From Straminergon stramineum (Eukaryota > Streptophyta > Bryopsida > Hypnales > Calliergonaceae): DNA of 64,000 nucleotides. The notes under the pieces were generated by a model. It was not told the origin of the DNA and searched no databases. It was given only the letters and a program-made list of their open reading frames with translations. Location of the stretch: positions 932,501 through 996,500 of the forward strand of contig OY987271.1 of the NCBI GenBank assembly GCA_963920665.1, in the 5' to 3' direction. Below, one piece after another: positions 1-11,749 of this stretch (position 1 is its first letter; every line of letters starts with the position of its first letter). The position numbers and the translations under genes were made by a program.

Positions 1-1148
1 AAATATGCATGACTTAATTAAGACTACCCACCTTACTATGTGCATAAACCTCAAATGAAGCCAAGCCTAGCATACATGCCAATGTAAAGTATCCACCTAA
101 AATCAGAAACAAATATAGAAGTGATTTGCCACATACCACAAAGGTAACCCACCCAAGCTCTATTACTATCTCTACATACTCCAATCTTGTACCATAACAA
201 GCCTATCCTTGATAAATGGAAGGTGTTTTTTAAATGGGGTGGTTGATTATTAAAATTGCCCCACATTTGGCAAGCATAAACTTTAATTCCACTTGCTTTT
301 CTATAGTAATGGTCACCTGTAAGCCCCTAATTCGTCACTAGGGGCTTACTCCTTTTTTTCCGTATTTTGTCATTTTAAATGTACTTTTATATACAAAAAG
401 CCCCTAAAAGAGTGTAGAACCAAAATAGGAATGTCACGTTCCAATATAGTATTTGGTCTAGTTTTAGAATATTCTAGCTAGAATGGCCCAACCACAAGTT
501 GTAAATAGGTTAGAACCCAATTAATCGTGGCAAATTGGTCAATTATGAGTGATGGGCATATTCGGCTCAAAACCACATATGGAAAGGACATCTCTAGGCT
601 AGAATTGGTTGAGGGGACCTTGGTGAGGTATGGAGGTCAATTTCTGGGGATAAGTTCTAGTTTCTTCATTCCATCGACGAAATAGCAAAACCCCAATTTG
701 TTGACTTGCAAATGTCGAAAATACCAAGATGGGACCATGGAGGAATCTCAAGTCCAAGGAGGGTGACTTGGGGTTAAAACCATGCCCAGGAACTATAGTC
801 TGGATTTTTGCTTTCTCGCAAAACACCCAGGACTAAGTATAGGGGTTCAAATCTAGGGAATAATCGAATAGTCTAATGTTATCGTAACTAAAGTCACATG
901 TAATTCAAAATAGGATGGAAATTTGTATATTATTCATCTAAATTTAAGCATTCATTCATTCACACTCTTATAACCCAAGTTAAATTTGTTTGTCTAGTCC
1001 TTTACCCATGCACAAGACTCATGAATGCAGTCCCAATCTTTTCTAGTGTGGGGCTCAAATTTAAGAACAATTTGTCAAGGTTGATCCACAATTCATCGAC
1101 ATGCATGCTCTAGAACCTAATGCATGACATATATTAATTATATTTATA

Positions 1149-1151
<3 letters not shown>

Positions 1152-1179
<28 letters not shown>
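1152..1179. repeat. (AT)n microsatellite
   Basis: Uninterrupted AT dinucleotide run of about 28 bases. Confidence 0.95.
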
Positions 1180-3440
1180 CCAGCCAATTCCCATACGCAT
1201 TCCTTAATTATTAGTGATATTTATTACTAAAACAATTTGTCACAATCACTAACATCACTATTTGGAATGCCTAATAGTTTGTCGAAATCCTCCAACAAAT
1301 TGTTTCTATTCTAAATGTAGGGAATGATTGTGTATATGCAAGCTCCTTTAATTCGTTCACTGCACAGTTACACACAATGAGTTATCCTTAATAACTCTTA
1401 GATTTCATATACATCTAATGTTTGGTTAACCCTTACTTAACAAAAATTCCACACTGTTTTGCACATATATAACAAATGGTCTACCTGCAAGAGGACTTAA
1501 CTTCAACCATAAGTACTTTTTAATGATTTAGGATTCCATTAATATGTTTTCAAACTCCCACAGTTGTTAACATTGTCTAATTAAGTTGTTCCAAACCTAA
1601 TACTGGCAATATTCCAAACAAATCTAAATTCAATAATTACTTAACAATTTGTCTATAAATTAGCAAACACACCCGTCTCATCACACTCACTTACTTCACC
1701 AACCCACAAGTTCCAAATAACAACTTGTCTAATTAATTCACCAAAGATCCTTAAACAAACGTAGACATATCCAATCAATTAACAACTAAATTTTAATTAA
1801 ACAAATAGTTATGAATTACTCCCTGAATTGAATGTACAGTCTTGAGTTCATATTCCACCAATGATTTGTCCCATCGCCTGATTTTCCACTCATAGCAAGA
1901 TCACCATTTGTTCTTCCACCAACAACATATGCCTGCTTTTGCTCTTCAGATTTACAACACCATTCACTCGTAGACAATTGGTTTACAAATTACAAATTGA
2001 TGTGACCCAATCACTAGGATTTATAAATTTTCTACTACAACAACTTGTCTAATTACTCCACAACATAATAAAAAACAAGGCCTCAAAATATAATCATTCA
2101 CAAACTTGCCACTCACTGGCTTAACTAAAGTTTACAACACAAATTGTAGTTTAAAAACAACAACTGACAAATTGACAAAACAATTAATCCACAGCTTCCA
2201 TACTTCTGTCATAAACTTAAAATGAATTGTTAAACCACAAACATACACACATAATCCAATCACTGGATTTCAACTCATACCATTCAAAATTCACAATTTG
2301 ACAAGACTAACAACTTGTTAATACCGATTATATTCATATAAAGCACAAATTCATGTACACAGGAAAAATAGACAACTTGACAACCGAGAAGACCAAGAGA
2401 GACTGAGAGCCTCGAATTACAAATTGTCAGGCTAAATTCCCCAAAAAGAAAAAGAAAATAACTGCCTCCAACTAAATCTAACTACTTGCGGAACTTCCAG
2501 TGATTCAGCTTAACTATTAGTTTCAAAAAGTACAAAAAGGAAGTAATGTAACTATTCGTCTGTTTTGACTACTCATTTGCGGAATCAAAAGAAATTCCAA
2601 TATACTTTTACTAACAGAAGACGAATAGTTAGAAAAAGAAAAACTAAAATGTGACTACAGGAACCAATGGCAAAGTCGGTTCACCAAGATTCCCCCCGGT
2701 ATGGAAGATTTCCCAGCCACTGATAATTAAACAAGGAGGTGGATTCTGTCCCCCCTAGACCGATGTGTAGAGTAAAAATATGAGCCTATACATATGTCGT
2801 GGGATCCCATGGGAAGATTCACAAAAAGTTTTAGAATTTTCTGATAGTTAGAAGATGTCTTTCTGGATGGTCAACTACCGAAACCTACGATGGGAAATTC
2901 CTAGAAATTCCCCAGGTGGTGGTAAATTTACACTAAAAATTATTATAGCTTCCTTTATAATAATAAGCTTCCCCGATAAGTTTCACGGCATTCCGATAGT
3001 CAAAAGTATCTGAACCTACAGCATTCCCCGACAATTAATGGAATTTAAAGTCCACGACAGAGTTGACCAACGGAGCGGGAGCATACGAAAGCAGAATGGG
3101 GCCCAAGATAGGTCTTTTCTTACTCCCTTGTATATACTTAGGAACCTAGGCTAGTTACTTTTGCTAGAAAAGTCAATCCTCCAAAGTTGGGATTTTTTCT
3201 AGTTTTGGTGTTAAGTTGGTGCTAGGTTTCGTTGCGATTTTGAAGATAGAAATGGGGAAGGGAGTTCATGAATTAAAAATGGCCTTTTGAAGCCAATGGT
3301 GCAATCTGTTTGCAATTTGGAGTTAATCTCCAAAAGTTAGTTTAGTGGGCCAACATAAGATGAAAATCTTGAATTAGGATGAAAATTCAAGAAGATAAGG
3401 TTAACTTAGATGAACGAGAGGAGATGGGTGCCCATGAAAG

Positions 3441-3482
3441 AGTATAAAAGGGCACCCCTTCTCCTCTCTCACCACCCCCTTT
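3441..3482 (+). promoter_or_regulatory. TATA-box-like motif followed by a CT-rich stretch
   Basis: TATAAAAG at 3443-3450 is followed 12-30 bases later by a CT-rich run (CTCCTCTCTCACCACC), the layout of a plant core promoter or an LTR promoter. No recognisable gene follows; two minisatellites do. It may be the promoter of a decayed LTR element. This is motif evidence only. Confidence 0.3.
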
Positions 3483-3939
3483 TTGTGTAATTGGGTCCAT
3501 TGAGTCCAATTTATGTTGGAATTGTGGTGTTTTTAGCCACAAACCTTGCAATGATGTTTTTGGGCACTTTTGGCCATTGTTGTTTTTCCAAGCTTTTGAG
3601 GTCCTTGTGGGTCCCTTTCATCTTGAGTGTGTGTAGTACTAACCCTCCCAAGCTTGAGCTTGGAGGCTTTTTACCTTACCGTATTACCAACACTTGAGTG
3701 CGTTTATTTTGGTGGGTCCCTTTTGCCACCCTCTTTATCTTGTCATTATACGAACCCTAGAGCAACCCCCCATATAACTAGCAATGCCGCTTTGGGGGGC
3801 CTTTAGTTCAAGTCCTTTATGATACTAACCTTGTGTAGCTAGTCCTTGGAATGTCAAAGGTCCCTTCTTTTTGTCCCTAAAATTGACATGGTGTTCCTAG
3901 TGAGAGACACGAGGGTGTGAGGATAGTAGATCCTGCCCT

Positions 3940-4122
3940 TACGGCAAAGCTTTGAACCCCCTTGGGGTAAAAAAATCTTAGTGGTGTTATAAAAAGGGGA
4001 ACCACGGTGAAGCTTTGCCCCCCCCTTGGGATCAAAAGTCTTAGCAATGTGTTAAAAAGGGGAACCATGGCAAAGCTTTGAACCCCCTTGGGGTAAAAAA
4101 ATCTTAGCGGTGTGTTAAAACC
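3940..4122. repeat. Three-unit tandem repeat, period about 63 bp
   Basis: Three diverged copies start at about 3940, 4003 and 4067. Each has the order GCAAAGCTTTGAACCCCCTT, then GGGGTAAAAA, CTTAG and AAAAAGGGGAACC. The third unit is cut short. The minus-strand open frame here is a by-product of the repeat. Confidence 0.85.
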
Positions 4123-4449
4123 ACCCCATGGGGAAATTGTGAGCCTCTATGGTCCTTTCCCCCATAAAGTTTAGTTCCCTAAACGTGTTGGGAACAAAAC
4201 AAAGTTTAGCCCCCAAAAGGAAGAAATTAGAAGAGAGGACCAATAGACAAAAGGGGACATAATGGCGTGATTGTCTCATTGGGGCTAGAAATATTGCTAA
4301 ACCTTAGGCGTTGCCCTTTTTCTCTACAAGTTTGGCATGGGTTAGCCTAGAATTGAAAGTAGAGTAAACCAAAAGGAGGGAAAGAAAACAGTTCCATACA
4401 CCCTACCAACCCAATCCAACTCCCTCGCACTACTCAATTGTTGGAGTGG

Positions 4450-4770
4450 GTTCTCTCCATTGCTGGGTTTTCTCAGAGTCTCGGGGTGGGTTTGCTTAGT
4501 TGTTGGGTTCTCTCAGTCTTGGGGTGGATTCACTTCGACGTAGACTTCGCTCAATCTTGGGGTTCTCTCAATCTTAGGGTGGGGTTTGCTCGTTCATGGG
4601 GTTCTCTCAGTCTCGGGGTGGGTTTGCTTAGTTGTTGGGTTCTCTCAGTCTTGGGGTGGATTCGCTTCGACGTGGACTTCGCTCAGTCATGGGGTTCTCT
4701 CAATCTTAGGGTGGGGTTTTCTCGTTCATGGGGTTCTCTCAGTCTCAAGGTTGGGTTCGCTCAATCGTTG
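4450..4770. repeat. Minisatellite, about 132-bp higher-order unit built from about 30-bp subunits
   Basis: The subunit GGGTTCTCTCAGTCTTGGGG recurs with small changes. A longer pattern beginning TCGGGGTGGGTTTGCTTAG starts at 4481 and again at 4613, a 132-bp period. Because 132 is divisible by three, frames stay open and give repetitive Trp/Ser/Leu-rich translations (4438-4785 and 4586-5071). I do not regard these as genes. Confidence 0.85.
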
Positions 4771-4789
4771 CCAATGGGTCTCTAGTGTG

Positions 4790-6050
4790 GACAAGGTTCC
4801 TCTTAGTTGTTGGAAGAGCAGTGAGGCTAAGGAGCCAGCAGCTGGTCCAATCCAAGACACAAGAGAAAGACACAAGAAAACAAAAGAAAAGGAAGGGAAA
4901 GCCAAGGGTGGAAGAAGTGGATCACCGCAATTCACACTCCCTTGCAATCAACCTTGGAGCAAAGAGGCCAACGTCCCATCTCCACAAAACATACCAAGAA
5001 AGAGTAGGGATGATGGAGTGACGAGAGAGAGGGACTATTTGGAGGGGGGATTGAGAGGAGAGAGAAGATAGGAGGAGAATCTTCGAACTTCATTAGGGCC
5101 ATTAGATTAAAATTAGGTGAATTACATGAGATTAAGCATAAGACGTAGGACGTAAGAAGTAGTTGAACTTAGGAGATGGCATAATGCGTATTTAAGATTA
5201 GCATCATAGGTGAAACCAAGGGTGGTTGGGTTTCCTACTACGTAGGAGGAAAGAAAAGAAGAGAAGAGGAAAGAAATAGGATAAGGCCAACGAATAACTT
5301 CTTGTACCAAATTATTTTATGATTAGAATGGTGGTCCGTTGTCTCATGGCCTGGAAGTTCATGGCAGAGGAGGGAGAGCTTCTGGTGGGCACGATCAAAG
5401 ATTCAAGTTCCGAGGTATGAGTTAAAACCTTACCAACTCTTCCAAGGTCTCTAATTAGTGATTAGTAACTGTGGTTGAGGCCTACCCTTAGGTTAGACCC
5501 TTAGGACTATAAACCAGGTCATTTTTTAGGACATCAACTTAAAGAGGAAGGCCGTAGCTTTCCAAAACCCTAAGGCATGCCCAAATTGGGTCCAAAACGA
5601 GAAAATTATCGTTGGATGAAGATTAGGGTCAAATTGGATGAAGAATAGCTAAACTTCGGATTTGATAGAGAATTAAGTATTAGGGGGAGGCTACCAATTA
5701 GGGTCCAGGGCCAAAGAGAAGTTAATTCCGGATTACAAGTTAGGAGAAATTTGCGGATGAAGTTTAGGTAAGGCTTGGATGATAATTTCGTGGGACTTTC
5801 CGATCAAGGCCTAACTCGAGATCTAGGTAGGAGAAATTCTTGTGACCCATCCCTAAAAATTTCGGATCTTTCTGAATTGGGGAGCTAGGTTCAATCAATA
5901 GATGAAGTTTGAGGAACCAAATAGCAGTCAAACTTCATCCACCCATAACTTTGACTAGGAAGGTCAAATAGGGTCAAATTTTATTTTTTTAGAAATGGTA
6001 GAAGTCTAACTAGAGGTTTCTTAGGTTAGTTCTTCCCCGGCGTAGGTTCC
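4790..6050. other. Gene-free stretch between minisatellite and palindromic MITE
   Basis: AT-rich sequence with frequent AAACTTCATCCA/GGATGAAG motifs, suggesting old repeats. I see no coding region, RNA gene or complete element. Confidence 0.45.
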
Positions 6051-6052
6051 AT

Positions 6053-6382
6053 CACTAAAACAAAACATGGTGAAAAAGAACCGTAGTCAATTTTGACTAC
6101 AGTTCTTTTTAACATTTTTGTGCATGCACGTGTAGTGGGCTGTTAGCTTTTTTTGCAATTTCCCGTTTCAATTTCTGGAATTTTGGGGCGTGTGATATAC
6201 CATTGGAAAGGTATTTTCAATACCTTTCCAATGGTATATCACACGCCCCAAAATTCCAGAAATTGAAACGGGAAATTGCAAAAAAAGTTGGATGCACGTG
6301 TAGTGGGCTTGCACAAAAACGTGGCAAAAAGAACCGTAGTCGATTTTGACTACAGTTTTTTTCACCATGTTTTGTTATAGTG
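6053..6382. mobile_element. 330-bp palindromic (fold-back) MITE with CACTA-type ends
   Basis: The two halves are inverted copies around an axis near 6217, with only a 3-nt spacer (TTC). The inner arms (about 6149-6215 and 6219-6285) are essentially perfect. The outer ends read CACTAAAACAAAACATGGTG on the left and, reverse-complemented, CACTATAACAAAACATGGTG on the right. The flanking triplets are CAT and TAT, close to a 3-bp duplication. Each arm also holds a small palindrome (GTAGTC...GACTAC). A 17-bp piece is the same way round in both arms instead of inverted. No coding capacity. Confidence 0.9.
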
Positions 6383-9300
6383 TATCCAGATCATATAGCT
6401 AGCCATCCATTCGATCAGCCAAAACATTGGAAGTAGATTAAGCGAATCTTGCAAATTTGGGGGCACTTAGACACTTAGTAAAAAGATCCATTGCTTGGAA
6501 GGCACAATGGACCACACTTAGACACCCAAAGGTAGGAGTCACTTAGTCAGAACCTAAAACCTGGTTGTGTTCGTAAATTATCAAGGGTGGGTAATTTGGC
6601 ACTCACACCATCGCACTTGGAGCACTAGGTTCACACACTAATCTAGAAGTTTGTTGCATCATCTTGTGTTGTCTTTGCTACAATCAACACCTCATCACCT
6701 TGGCAAAACAAGACCACGGTGCGAGCCCACATTTAGCTTACAACCAATGAGCTTTGCAATGATGCATGCTCTATAAGATTAGAACATCCTTCCTTCTCTC
6801 ATTTCTAGCATGACAATTCTCCACTTCGCAACCATCATGATTGTACTTTGCCATCTGTTCCCTTGCTAGCACTAGTAGCATAGCAAACATCATAGGATTT
6901 GTATTTGAAAGTTGTTTATAGTCTCTTCTCATGCTAGTCCTTGTTGTATTCTTCCTCAATGCTCCCCTCATGCCACACCTAGTTGATGTTGTCATGACAT
7001 CATCCCTTTGTATCATTGCTTCATGTTGCTAGTTACTACTACTTCTAGAAGATGATTGGCCATGACATTGCTCTTTTTGTTGATGTGACTATGCCTAGCT
7101 AGTTCATTAACTACCTGTCACCCACTAGGTTGTTGTCCTGTTTATGTTCCATTCACATTGAGTTGTTCCCCCCTCTAGAGTCCATCTTCATTAAAACTTT
7201 TTTTTTAATTTTTTTAATTTTTTTATATTCATTTATTTCATCTTCCACTAAGATTGACTATATACCTTCTCTACTCTCAAGATTTGCAGATGTGCAAGTT
7301 CTTAGCTCCTCAACCATGTAGATTTAGATAGGTATGTGCTCTATAATTTGTTTTCCTCTTAATATTGTAGACTTAGAATGCTACCTTTTTTTCAAACTTG
7401 GATCTTATTGTTCCTTGCCTTTGTAGCTCTCTAATGTTACAACATTGTCCTACTTTGTTTCTTTTCTTGTTTCTATTTTTTTAACAAGGTCATTGTCTTT
7501 ACAAGGTTTAATGTTTTCTTTCCTTGTCCTTCACAACTACTTAGTTATAACATATTCAACAAGTACATTTTCTTCTACATCCTTCTTGGCTGTAGTCAAT
7601 TTAAGAATTGCGTATTTTGCCTTACATTCTAATCATTGACTCCTCTTTCTTGGTCTATGCTACATAAATGCCCTAATCCAATATGGAAATTTCAGCAAGG
7701 TTCTTTCTTCTCTCCTCCTAACCCCTATTGGTTGAGGTTTCAATTCCAAAAGGCATTGTTTGCATAGGTGGAGATTTGTACACATAGTTTGAAGGTATTT
7801 GAGTCATAGTATAGTCTCTAAAGTAGTTCATGAAAACATTGGATGTACTAGTAAACACTTGGGGTATAGTAACATAATGGGTTGCATTGGCCTCTAAACT
7901 TCAACTAGATATGGATGAAGGTTGATATCTTCTTCCCTTTTTCTTGCTCTTCTTTTTTCAACAACAATCTTTAGGTTTTGATTACATACTATTGGAACAA
8001 CTCCACTCTATGATGGTGGATACCATGATCTAGTAATATGTGACTTGATTTAAACATGAAGTTTTTTTCCATAAACTCTTACACTCTTTGTACTCTAAAG
8101 TTCATCATGCTTCTTATTTGTCAATGCTAGTTCTTTTTTCTTGTCTCTTGTTGTCACCTTTGCTAATTTTTCTTTAGCTCATTTAACCTTGTTAGCTTAC
8201 TTTTCTTTTCTTCTTTTTCTCTTAATTGATTCTTCTCCCTTCTTCCTTATTACCTCTTCTAGTTCTTAGAAATGATCTTCTTCAATGACTATAATAGACT
8301 TATGATAGTCAATGCTTGGTTCGTGTCTCTTGTGATATAGGAGGTACTTCAACTCTAGAAAGTTCTAAAAATTGATTCATGTGTGTAGGATCCATATTTT
8401 TAGGTCCCCCTTGTGTTTTTGGAACCTCTTCATGGTCACTTCGTGAGCCTTGTGTTTTGGTTTGCAAGTCTTCTCCATCAACATCAACAAAATAGTTTTG
8501 ACAATTAGATAAATGAGAAGGTACCTTTGATTCAAAAAATTATTAAATCTCACATTCTTCAAGTTGACCATCATATTCTTGCACATTACTTCTAAGATCT
8601 CTAGCTCTAGTAAACCTCACTAGGTGTCATCTGATTCTCGAAGACTTCAGAGTTAATAGGAAAAATGTTGGTCTTCTAAAGCCTTTTTGATGTTAAAGCT
8701 CATCTTTAAGAATGGGAAACCCAAAGTACAAGGTCGTGCTTGCTTGAAGCATGTACATTATGGTGAAATATCCACTTAACTATGTATGCCCAAAATGCCA
8801 GGTTGAATGCTTAATCCTTGAGAGCCTAGAGCAAAATGGACAAAATTGGGGTGTATAGGACCTCCTTCCACTTGAATTGACCCTACGAGTAAATACTAGT
8901 GATGTAGTAAAATTGGACATTGAAATTTGGAGAGAACCCAGGGCCCAAGGTTCTGGAAAAGTTTGAATTCATTTCACCAATGGATGGGCAAATGCACACT
9001 ACGTTGGACCAAAGTTGGTAGAAATACATCCATAAAAGTCCATTTCATTTTTTTGCATATCTAAATTTTTAGATTTTTTTTCTATAATTTCTTGATAGTG
9101 TGTTAAAGCAAAAGATGAAAAAATTTCCTTGAAATTTCTTTTGTATATATAATTCAAAGATGACATCAAATTTTGATTTATTTCAATAAATTGTAGAAAT
9201 GAAGATAATGAAAATTAAGCCTAATGAAACTAGACCATTCTGTTAAAAAATCCTTTTTACAATTATTTACATAAGATAGATTTATGTAAAGTTGATTTTT

Positions 9301-11576
9301 AAGTATGTTAATGTATCCCCAAAAATCAATACTATTTTTGATAAAATAATGATACAAAATAGTCCATATCTACAAATCTAAAGATACAACTCTACATATT
9401 TCAAACCAAAACATTTGATTACATATATACCTATTTGGATATAATTCCTTCTTTAGCAAAATATTTGAATTCCTAATAGATCAATGAGTCCTTATCTTTA
9501 ATGTTGTGGACTCTGATAGTATGTAGAGAGTATATTTCAAAGTCCTTTACGAATAGAGTGAAAAAAATTTTGCAAAGATTTATTTTTGATTTTATAGATC
9601 ATTAAGTATACATCATTAATACGTGTCCTTTTACATGTTCTATGACTTGTATATTTTTAAGTTACAAGAATTTCAAACCCCCCCCCCCAGTGAAATAAGG
9701 ACTTTGACAATCCATATTGGTACAATGTAGTGTACATTTGCTTAGATTTCAAAATTATAGTAGTCCAACTTGCATTGACATTCAAAAGTTGCCCCTAATT
9801 GTGGGTGGTCCGGCACTTCAAGCTTGTCCTAGAAAGTGACCTAAATGACCTAGTCATTGAAATTTTGGCAGATGCCAAGTTGAGTCAACCTTTGACACCC
9901 TACAAATTTTCAAAATTTTTTAAAATTTAGATGATAGTGCAATTGAGACATGAACGCTCACGGCCCATGTTGAAGAACAAGAGGTCCCCAATGTCCTTGG
10001 TCACCACAAATATGCCTAAATGCCTCCAATGTGAATTCTTCATACTCCAATTGGTGTTTATTGAGTATTTTGCACTCCACCACTTGTCCCCATTCATTGT
10101 TCATGAATGCTCCACCATTATAACCATCCAATATTGTTTCCAACCCAGTACAACCCCATCTATTGCTAGGGGACCATTTTTAAAATTTTGAATGCCTAGA
10201 TTTGGAGTGCTCGGGCACTCAAAGGATAAAGCATGTGACATTTAATCTAGGGGCTATAGTGAATATAATGTTTGAGAAGGGAAAGTCAATATGTTCATTC
10301 CACTTAGCAATCTTTATCACCTCAAAAGTGATACATAATGAATGTCTCTCTAATATGAGCAAGTGTCTATTGTATAGAGAAATAGAGTACTTAGTAGTAG
10401 AATTTTTGAAGAAGTAGTGGATCCAACAAAGAAATATATAGGAAGTGTGCCATCCATGTTCTAGATTGTATATATAATATTGTAGCTCCTTTCTCTCCAA
10501 TCTTTCACAAGGAATTTCTTATCCTCCTCTTACCTTTGAAGATGTAGAAGTTTGGGATACATTCTCCATTTGCATTGATCCTAGCTAGAAATGTAGAATA
10601 GCTATCCATTATCTTTGATCTAGAATGATGGTGTGCACACTTATTGATCCCTACTTTGCTAAGACATAATCTCCTCCGTCTTTGCTATCTTGAGCTCCAT
10701 ACTTGTTACACTTCCAAATCTCATGTGGGGCATAATTTTTACAAGATTGACCAAATGTACAATACTATGGATTGAGAGCCTTAGCTCTATTGGCCTTCAA
10801 TGCTTGTAGCTTTCTCAAGACCAACTCTCAATCAAGTCTTTATTTGAAGCACCTAACCCATCCTTGTTAGGAAACTCCATCTTTAATTGGAATCACCTAA
10901 GTTTGTGTGATAAGTCCTTGCTTCTCTTTAAGTTGCCCTATGTTCAATGGTTTTGCCTGTTGATGAAAAACTTCACTAAATTTTCTTCTTCAATCTTTGT
11001 GGGTAATCCCCTCTTTCTCCTTTTCTAAATCAATGTCATCCCATAAAGATGACTTCTCAATGTTGAAGGAAGAATGCCATGATTCCTTGCCGATGTCTTA
11101 ATTGGTTTTCCATCATCTACATCTACTTGTGTACTTGATAGTTGTGCATTGACCAATTCCATTTATCTATTTCTTTGTTTCTTTATTTTATTTTGGTCAT
11201 TGGAGACAAAAGTTAGTTGGATTTGTACCTTGAGGATGATGAGGCAAGTTAGTCTATGAAAATACTTTAGATATTGTAGATCATTTTGTTTGGAGTTCCT
11301 CACACCCACTTACTATTCTTCCGGCCTCTCTCCCCTTTTATACATTGCCCTTATGTTGGTTACAACCAACTATTCATATATAGACATAAGAGCTCTTTCG
11401 GTCCCCACCACCACCTCCTACATTACATCCGGACCACTGAATTCTTCCACTATTGAATCCTGCCTAGCCATAGCTTTGTTGCTAACTTAGTCTAAACCTA
11501 CCCTAATAAGGCCTTGTTGATGCTACCTACTTGCAAACCAAATCCATTGTCTTGTTGTTTGTAGATTGATTGTATT
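6383..11576. other. Gene-free decayed repeat region
   Basis: AT-rich with T-rich runs and a poly-C tract near 9680. Open frames on the minus strand (6771-7016, 9958-10143, 10219-10500) have varied composition and could be remnants of an old transposon reading right to left, but I recognise no domain. No RNA genes were seen. Confidence 0.4.
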
Positions 11577-11749
11577 CACTAGAAGAAACCCATGTTTTTT
11601 ATAACACATTTTTGTGACGTCCACTTGTTTTCATGTTACAATTGATGTTAAAACTAACCTCTTAATGTCATATTTGATGTCATTGTTGTCATATAAACAA
11701 GTGGACATCACAAAAGATGCGTCATAAAAAACATGGGTTTCTTTTAGTG
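11577..11749. mobile_element. 173-bp CACTA-type MITE with ATT target duplication
   Basis: Inverted ends CACTAGAAGAAACCCATG and, reverse-complemented from the right, CACTAAAAGAAACCCATG. Inversion continues inward (TTTTTTAT, then ACRTCCACTTGTTT) for about 50 bp. ATT flanks both sides (11574-11576 and 11750-11752), matching the 3-bp duplication of CACTA (CMC/EnSpm) elements. Non-coding. Confidence 0.88.

Larger units (their letters stand above)
1..3900. other. Gene-free AT-rich repeat-like DNA
   Basis: No coding region is supported; open frames of 60-75 codons are isolated and resemble nothing I know. Notable sites are a perfect 11-bp inverted repeat (GTAAGCCCCTA, arms 319-329 and 339-349, 9-nt loop), the AT microsatellite at 1152-1179 and a TATA-like motif near 3443. 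The rest looks like decayed transposon sequence. Confidence 0.5.

Noticed and set aside
1420..1445. GGTTAACCCTTACTTAAC as another TTAA element end
   Set aside because: No matching inverted terminus or family interior nearby; likely chance in AT-rich DNA.
4438..5071. Open frames of 115 and 161 codons on the plus strand
   Set aside because: They arise from a minisatellite whose period is a multiple of three; the translation is repetitive and matches no family.
6168..6368. 66-codon frame in the palindrome
   Set aside because: By-product of the inverted repeat; the element is non-coding.
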